This document shows positions 27,980 to 33,219 of a stretch of DNA of 40,204 nt, piece after piece. The notes beneath the pieces are model-generated. The model saw only the letters and a list, made by a program, of their open reading frames with translations, had not been told where the DNA came from and searched no databases. Each line of letters starts with the position of its first letter. Position 1 is the stretch's first letter. Source of the DNA: Candidatus Berkelbacteria bacterium (GTDB lineage Bacteria > Patescibacteriota > UBA1384 > XYA2-FULL-43-10 > CAINNR01); assembly GCA_026397205.1 (NCBI GenBank), contig JAPLVH010000007.1, forward strand, positions 1-40,204, given 5' to 3'. The translations under genes were made by a program, and so were the position numbers.

Positions 27980-28234
27980 CTAAAAAGTTGTTTTTTCAAT
28001 AATACTCTTAATAAATTTTCTTCCGGCGTGACTTTTTAAATATCGTTCTCGATTTAAAACTTCGTTTTCTGTCTCAAATTCTTCGGTATAAATAATTTTC
28101 CAGGGTTTGTATTTTTTAGTATAAGCATTACATCCCTTGTTGTGTTGAATTAATCTGTTTGCTAGATTGTTCGTCACACCGACATAAGTTTTTTGATAGT
28201 TTTTGCTGAAAAGAATATAAATTATATTTTTCAT
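27980..28234 (-). CDS. GIY-YIG single-domain endonuclease
   Basis: IYILFSKNYQKTYVGVTNNLANRLIQHNKG...KPWKIIYTEEFETENEVLNRERYLKSHAGRKFI. Confidence 0.9.
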   Translation of the reverse strand: MKNIIYILFSKNYQKTYVGVTNNLANRLIQHNKGCNAYTKKYKPWKIIYTEEFETENEVLNRERYLKSHAGRKFIKSIIEKTTF

Positions 28235-28308
28235 CTCGGGAATGTGGTGACAATTTTCAATTTTGCTAACACCAAAATCTTATCAAAAATCCCCTCAAAT
28301 GTAAATGT

Positions 28309-28335
28309 TTGACAGAAGTTTTTTTGTGGTATAAT
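28309..28335 (+). promoter_or_regulatory. Sigma-70-like promoter
   Basis: TTGACA-N15-TATAAT; short spacer. Confidence 0.5.
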
Positions 28336-28370
28336 TAAAATATCTAGTAATTATTAAATTAGGAGGGGAG

Positions 28371-29747
28371 ATGAAGAAGGGCTCTTTTGTTTGGCGGTTT
28401 GCGTCGGTGTTTTTGTCACTGACTCTAATCGTCGGAATTTTTGCTGGTCAAGTGGAAAAGGCCTCGGCCCACTCGTCGTTGGATCAGTACATCAACACCG
28501 CAGACGGCTACTGGAAAATTGAAACTCACCGCTGGCTTGGCCAAAGCTTCAGGCCGACTTACAACAAGTTGGATGGGCTTGGGGTTTACGCCGGTATCGC
28601 GTCCGGTGGACCGGCATCTTGTACGCTGACAATCAGCGTCTATTCGATTTCACCAGTGGCAAAAATTGCTGAAACAACGAAAGTTATTCCGGCGGCCGAC
28701 AGTTACAACATCGCCGATATCACCGCGGTTGATACCGTTCCCGATGCCAATTATGTGATGTATGTCAGCGCCAGTTCGACTTATGCTTACTGGTTGGTTA
28801 AGACAACAAACGCCTATCCTCGCGGCAACGCAATTATTGATTCGGTTGGCAATATCAACCAGGATTTTGTTTTTGCAACTTTTGGTTATAACAATACGCC
28901 GCCGGCGGCACCGGATCCGGCGCCGGTTGTCACTCCTTCGACACCAACCGGCGGTGATGCTGGCACCGATACTTCAACTGCCGCCGACACATCATCAACT
29001 TCAACTTCGATTTCTGCTCCAACTAATTTGGTGGCTCAAGCCGCTTCCGGTACAACTTCCGGAGCGATTAATCTTTCTTGGACCGCCTCAACGACAGCTG
29101 ATATTACCGGTTACAAAATTTTGCGTAGCGTCTCGGAGACCTCGGGATTTGTCGAAATTGGCACCAGCGATAAAAAGACCTTGAGCTACAAAGATGAGAA
29201 AGCGGTGACAAATCAAAAATATTATTACGCCGTTCGGGCTTATAAAAATAGCACGCAATCGAAAAATTCCAACATTGCCAGTGCAACATTAACTGATACA
29301 ACGGCGCCGACAAAACTCTCAAATTTCAAAATTACAAGCCAAAACGAGAACGAAATTGCTTTTGCCTGGGATAAGGCCGCCGACACCGACCTGGCGAACT
29401 ATATTCTGACCGTTGCCGAAAGCGATGCGACTGGCGCTAAAGTTTATCTGACAGTTGACACAATTTCAAAAGATGCTGTTTCTTACACACTGAAACTTGC
29501 CGACAACTCCACCTTGGTAAAAGACAAAAATTACACTTTTTATCTCCAGGCCAAGGATATCAGCAATAACTATTCGGAAAAAGCAACGACCTCCGGCAAA
29601 TTTCTGGTTGTGGTGGTCAAAACATTCTGGCAGAAATGGATGTGGCCGCTGATCGGCGCCGGAGCTATCATCATTATCGGTGCGGCAGTTGCGATTATCT
29701 TGATTGTTCGCAAACGAAAGAAACTGAAAGCCGCTAGAGTCGTCTAG
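28371..29747 (+). CDS. Surface protein with two FN3-like domains and C-terminal TM anchor
   Basis: Signal peptide; FN3-like SAPTNLVAQAASGTTSGAINLSWTASTTADITGYKILRS...YYYAVRAYKNSTQSKNSNIASATL; TM then RKRKKLKAARVV. Confidence 0.85.
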   Translation: MKKGSFVWRFASVFLSLTLIVGIFAGQVEKASAHSSLDQYINTADGYWKIETHRWLGQSFRPTYNKLDGLGVYAGIASGGPASCTLTISVYSISPVAKIAETTKVIPAADSYNIADITAVDTVPDANYVMYVSASSTYAYWLVKTTNAYPRGNAIIDSVGNINQDFVFATFGYNNTPPAAPDPAPVVTPSTPTGGDAGTDTSTAADTSSTSTSISAPTNLVAQAASGTTSGAINLSWTASTTADITGYKILRSVSETSGFVEIGTSDKKTLSYKDEKAVTNQKYYYAVRAYKNSTQSKNSNIASATLTDTTAPTKLSNFKITSQNENEIAFAWDKAADTDLANYILTVAESDATGAKVYLTVDTISKDAVSYTLKLADNSTLVKDKNYTFYLQAKDISNNYSEKATTSGKFLVVVVKTFWQKWMWPLIGAGAIIIIGAAVAIILIVRKRKKLKAARVV

Positions 29748-29837
29748 CAAAATATCGTCAATTTGAAAGTCCCGGCCGCAAATCCGGGACTTTTGTTTTT
29801 TTAAAAATTTGTGATAAAATTGTGAAAGAGAGGAAGT

Positions 29838-30194
29838 ATGAAAATATTTAGTAAGAGACCGGCAGTAATACTTGTCAATCAATCAACAAAGGAAAAAATT
29901 GATGCGATTTTGTCGCGGCTCGACAATCGGCTGGAGCAGGAGCTCCGAAAAGAGGTGATCGAACCCCGCGACACTCACGCGCCGCGTTTTTCTGGTAGTC
30001 GCTTCGAGCCGGAAAAGGTTGAGATCTTTGAATCGTTTCGGGAAAAAATTCAGCATTACAGAGAATTACTTCAAGAAGGAAATATCAAGGAAATAAATTT
30101 ATTTGAGCTTCGAACGACACTTCGAATTTTGGCTGCCAACGGTGACAAACAGAGCGGCGAAGATTTTAAGTTCATCGAATCATTAAAAATATAA
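29838..30194 (+). CDS. Hypothetical protein, paralog 1 of tandem pair
   Basis: ILSRLDNRLEQ...EP...LRILAANGDKQSGEDFKFIESLKI. Confidence 0.65.
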   Translation: MKIFSKRPAVILVNQSTKEKIDAILSRLDNRLEQELRKEVIEPRDTHAPRFSGSRFEPEKVEIFESFREKIQHYRELLQEGNIKEINLFELRTTLRILAANGDKQSGEDFKFIESLKI

Positions 30195-30213
30195 GTTTTA
30201 TCGGGGGTTTAGC

Positions 30214-30549
30214 ATGGGAGAAGTCATCGGACCAGAAATTCCTGGCGAGGCGATGGAAAATAAAACACTTTTGGAGATCTTGACTCGTCTCGATCAGAAA
30301 TTAAAATCAGGGATTGAAGAGATTGGTGAACCAAAGAGTTTGTATTATGCCGATGACGCTCATTTTGCGAAAGATAGAAAAGAGGCGATGAAAACTTTTG
30401 CTGAAGTTGTCGAAGAGGATATAGCCAAAGTAAGTGTTGGCAGTTTGGAGGGAATTGACCTGTCAAAGCCGACGATTGCTTTAAATATTTTTGCAAAACA
30501 AGGCGATCAACAAAGCGCGCGCGACTTAGAAATCTTGCGCTCGATCTAA
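30214..30549 (+). CDS. Hypothetical protein, paralog 2 of tandem pair
   Basis: ILTRLDQKLKS...EP...LNIFAKQGDQQSARDLEILRSI. Confidence 0.65.
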   Translation: MGEVIGPEIPGEAMENKTLLEILTRLDQKLKSGIEEIGEPKSLYYADDAHFAKDRKEAMKTFAEVVEEDIAKVSVGSLEGIDLSKPTIALNIFAKQGDQQSARDLEILRSI

Positions 30550-30758
30550 AGATAAAATTTCTCCACCAGAAATCGCGGAGAATTTATTTTGTCTTGAATA
30601 ATACCACCTCGGGGTATACTGTGAATAAGTGGGGGTATGGCTGTGGAAAACTTCTGCGAAGTTTTCCACGGAAGCTCTAAACTCAAAACTCTAAATTCTA
30701 ATAAATCCAAAATCCAAATTTTTGGAATTGAAATTTAAAACATTCGATTTTATTAATT

Positions 30759-30989
30759 ATGGAAACTAAGAAAATTCAAAACCGTTTGAAGCGAATTGAG
30801 GGGCAAATTCGTGGAGTTGAGGAGATGATTTCGGTTTTGCGGCCGGTTGACGATATTATAATCCAGCTTTCGGCGATCCGCAGCGCTGTTGATTCGCTTT
30901 TAATTGGAATGGTTGAAGAGGAAATTGAAACTGCCGACCGACAACGGTTTTTGGAACTCAGACGAACAATCAAGCGGATGCTGCGCTAA
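30759..30989 (+). CDS. CsoR/FrmR/RcnR (DUF156)-family regulator lacking the usual ligand Cys/His
   Basis: RLKRIEGQIRGVEEMISVLRPVDDIIIQLSAIRSAVDSLLIGMVEEEIETADRQ. Confidence 0.8.
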   Translation: METKKIQNRLKRIEGQIRGVEEMISVLRPVDDIIIQLSAIRSAVDSLLIGMVEEEIETADRQRFLELRRTIKRMLR

Positions 30990-30994
30990 GATAA

Positions 30995-31020
30995 AAAAAG
31001 GCCGCTCACACGGCGTGAGT
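30995..31020 (-). terminator. Terminator (minus strand)
   Basis: Minus strand GCCACTCACGCCGTGTGAGCGGCC then TTTTTTT. Confidence 0.65.
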
Positions 31021-31043
31021 GGCTGGGTAGGGGACGGCGCCGG

Positions 31044-31238
31044 CTAATTGCCGACGATGGCAGCCTCGAAGTAGTGGCTAATGTCGAGGTAGGTTGCCCG
31101 TGGGTCGGGAATGGATATTGTCAGTCGTTCTCCCTTGTATTGCGCCTCGATCGCTTGCAGGTTTTCGATGTTGTCGATCTTGACGTTGTGTGTCTCGGCA
31201 ATCTGGCAAATCAGTTCTGGCAGTGACATCTTCGGCAT
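31044..31238 (-). CDS. Small hypothetical protein (64 aa)
   Basis: GGAGG RBS upstream of ATG on minus strand; upstream TTGACA-N17/18-TATCAT-like promoter. Confidence 0.6.
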   Translation of the reverse strand: MPKMSLPELICQIAETHNVKIDNIENLQAIEAQYKGERLTISIPDPRATYLDISHYFEAAIVGN

Positions 31239-31338
31239 TTGTTCTGGCCTCCGGAGTGGTCTGGTTTTCGCAGCATTTATTATGATAACAAAATTTGCTG
31301 GGTTTTGTCAAGGGCTAACGGTAAAACTTGACAAAAGG

Positions 31339-31367
31339 AATTTTTTTTGATACAATAATAATAACGG
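31339..31367 (+). promoter_or_regulatory. Sigma-70 promoter for the 51-aa gene
   Basis: TTGACA-N17-TACAAT. Confidence 0.65.
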
Positions 31368-31395
31368 ACTTTAACAACTTAAAAAAGGAGAGGAA

Positions 31396-31551
31396 ATGTC
31401 TGAAGAACTTCAAGCCCAAACTGTTGTTGCCGAAGGTGAGGATAGGGTCAAAGGTAAGTCCGATCTTATGCTCTGGCAGGCAATTACGATGAGCTTGGTT
31501 GCGATCCTTGCGGTCGCAGTCGGCACGATTTACGGAACTATACTCTTTTAA
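31396..31551 (+). CDS. 51-aa single-pass membrane protein (not in track)
   Basis: MSEELQAQTVVAEGEDRVKGKSDLMLWQAITMSLVAILAVAVGTIYGTILF*; strong promoter, AGGAGAGG RBS, terminator follows. Confidence 0.75.
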   Translation: MSEELQAQTVVAEGEDRVKGKSDLMLWQAITMSLVAILAVAVGTIYGTILF

Positions 31552-31569
31552 AAAATATGGAGTAGTTCC

Positions 31570-31611
31570 AAAAAAAATCGCCGTTCGAGTAACCCTCACG
31601 GCGATTTTTTT
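31570..31611 (+). terminator. Intrinsic terminator
   Basis: AAAAAATCGCCGT-N13-ACGGCGATTTTTT. Confidence 0.8.
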
Positions 31612-31617
31612 GTATTG

Positions 31618-31663
31618 AATTTTGTGTAATTTGTTTCCGATCGGAAACAAATTACACAAAATT
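31618..31663. repeat. 46-bp perfect palindrome
   Basis: AATTTTGTGTAATTTGTTTCCGA|TCGGAAACAAATTACACAAAATT, verified base by base. Confidence 0.95.
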
Positions 31664-31672
31664 GGACTAAAA

Positions 31673-31708
31673 GTTATTAGATACAAGCGATCGCTTGAAT
31701 ACAATAAC
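31673..31708. repeat. 36-nt GATC-centred element, copy 1
   Basis: GTTATT-AGATACA-AGCGATCGCTT-GAATACA-ATAAC. Confidence 0.8.
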
Positions 31709-31731
31709 TTTTTATGGTAATTTTTTTGGAC

Positions 31732-31762
31732 AAAAAAACTCTGCGGCGAGTGGCTGCAGAGC
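31732..31762 (-). terminator. Intrinsic terminator (minus strand)
   Basis: Minus strand CTCTGC-N11-GCAGAG then TTTTTTT. Confidence 0.75.
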
Positions 31763-31772
31763 GGGAAGGAAA

Positions 31773-32288
31773 TCATTGTTCAAAATAGTCGGTGACATAT
31801 CTTGAGCCGCAATTGTGGCAATTAGCTAGATAAATCGCGTCGTAACCGCTAGAACCCGGGCCGTTGTAGCCAAAAATGCGCATTCGGTCATTGTAATCCA
31901 AATTCCCAAACGCAAACCAACTAATTTCGTTCAAGCATTTTGGGCAGTGGTATTTTCGGGGAGTGGAAATGTTTTCGTAAGGAATATCTAACGGAACAAC
32001 GGCAAATGCCACTTCTTTTTCACAAAGCAAGCACTTAGTTTTGAAAGAAGGTAGCGGAGAATGCCGGCCGATCAGGTCTTTCAACCTATCGGGTAATCCC
32101 GGAATGTTGGATTCTGTGTAGAACAAATCTGCATGATCCGCGACTAGTTGATCATCGGCCACAACATAATCCGGTGCAAGAAATTGGTGCTCGCAACATT
32201 GCTGAATTTCTTCGATTTTGGTATGAGCGTCGGCAAGTGTTTTTAGATATTGATCAATTTCTCTGATGCCAGTGCTTTCCATCAGCAT
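31773..32288 (-). CDS. Zinc-finger hypothetical protein
   Basis: CLLCEKEV, CPKCLNEI, CHNCGSRY pairs; AAGGAGG RBS before ATG 32288. Confidence 0.65.
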   Translation of the reverse strand: MLMESTGIREIDQYLKTLADAHTKIEEIQQCCEHQFLAPDYVVADDQLVADHADLFYTESNIPGLPDRLKDLIGRHSPLPSFKTKCLLCEKEVAFAVVPLDIPYENISTPRKYHCPKCLNEISWFAFGNLDYNDRMRIFGYNGPGSSGYDAIYLANCHNCGSRYVTDYFEQ

Positions 32289-32345
32289 TGCCTCCTTGGG
32301 TGCTCGCGGTGTGCGCATAATTAAGATAACAAAACGGTGGCAGAA

Positions 32346-32378
32346 TTGTCAAGTGCTGGTGGATACTATATAATAGTA
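32346..32378 (+). promoter_or_regulatory. Promoter with palindrome over the -10
   Basis: TTGTCA-N17-TATAAT; TACTATATAATAGTA at 32364-32378. Confidence 0.65.
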
Positions 32379-32407
32379 GGTGATAAGAGCAATAACCAAG
32401 GAGACAG

Positions 32408-32602
32408 ATGGTCAAGGCAGACGAAATCAAAGTCAATAATAAAAAGTGCATCGGTTGCGGAAATTGTATTTTGGAGTGTCCGGAGCTTTTTCATTTCGAC
32501 AAGAAAGGCAAATCGGAAGTTGTTGATGGCGGCGAATGTGAAAGTTGCAGCGCCCAAGAAATTATCGATATCTGTCCACAGGATGCTATCGCAAAAGTGT
32601 AA
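32408..32602 (+). CDS. Ferredoxin (4Fe-4S)
   Basis: CIGCGNCILECPELFHF...CESCSAQEIIDICPQDAI. Confidence 0.92.
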   Translation: MVKADEIKVNNKKCIGCGNCILECPELFHFDKKGKSEVVDGGECESCSAQEIIDICPQDAIAKV

Positions 32603-32714
32603 AACTAAAAACTCAAAACGCAAAACTATAACTTAAAATTCAAAACAAAAAATCCCAGCACGGAGTGCTGACCATAGCTTTTAGCTTTTAACTTTTCGCT
32701 TTAAACTAAAAAAC
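32603..32714 (+). repeat. Heptamer-arm intergenic element, copy D
   Basis: Core aatcccagcacggagtgctgaccata (32651-32676); arms taaaact aaaaact caaaacg caaaact and gctttta gctttta acttttc gctttaa. Confidence 0.8.
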
Positions 32715-33098
32715 GTGGAGGGGAATAATTTATTTATACTCTATTTTCGCTGGTGGTACGGTTATTTGCCGCGCCGGCTTTTTGCGATGCTCCAAGCGAT
32801 GTGGCTGATTTTGCTTGACATGTTTTCGGTCAAAATGATAATCCCCACGCTTTTTGCACCTTGGCATCGCGATGTAATTCCACTTGACAATTTATCGCTT
32901 CAGGAAAAATTTTCCGCCGCACTTCTCAATTTGACTTCGCGTTTTGTCGGTTTTGTGGTTAAGTCGTTTGTTTTCATCGCCTTTATCGTTTTTTCTGTTG
33001 CAACACTGGCAATTTTTACCGTTGCATTTGTCGGTTGGTTTTTCTTCCCGATTCTAATCGCAATTTTGTTGGTTGAAGGGATTATGCACATTTTTTAA
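32715..33098 (+). CDS. Polytopic membrane protein
   Basis: 127 aa with TM segments; GTG start right after the repeat arm. Confidence 0.7.
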   Translation: MEGNNLFILYFRWWYGYLPRRLFAMLQAMWLILLDMFSVKMIIPTLFAPWHRDVIPLDNLSLQEKFSAALLNLTSRFVGFVVKSFVFIAFIVFSVATLAIFTVAFVGWFFFPILIAILLVEGIMHIF

Positions 33099-33105
33099 TT
33101 ATGAA

Positions 33106-33219
33106 TTGCTTACTTTCACCGAATTTCTAGGCGCTTTTATCACGATCGTTGTCGTGACAGCGCTTGCAACCGTCGAAATTTGGCAAAAGCTCGCAATTCA
33201 AGAAAATTTATTAAAATGA
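33106..33219 (+). CDS. 37-aa TM micro-ORF (not in track)
   Basis: TTG start: MLTFTEFLGAFITIVVVTALATVEIWQKLAIQENLLK*; stop overlaps the next gene's ATG (ATGA 33216-33219). Alternative in-frame TTG at 33073. Confidence 0.45.
   Translation: MLTFTEFLGAFITIVVVTALATVEIWQKLAIQENLLK

Noticed and set aside
28762-29184. 140-aa overlapping ORF in the FN3 gene
   Set aside because: Low-complexity, Arg/Leu-rich shadow frame of the well-supported 28371..29747 CDS; no RBS.
31618-31663. Palindrome as an intrinsic terminator
   Set aside because: AT-rich stem, no loop or T-tract; a conventional terminator already lies at 31570-31611.
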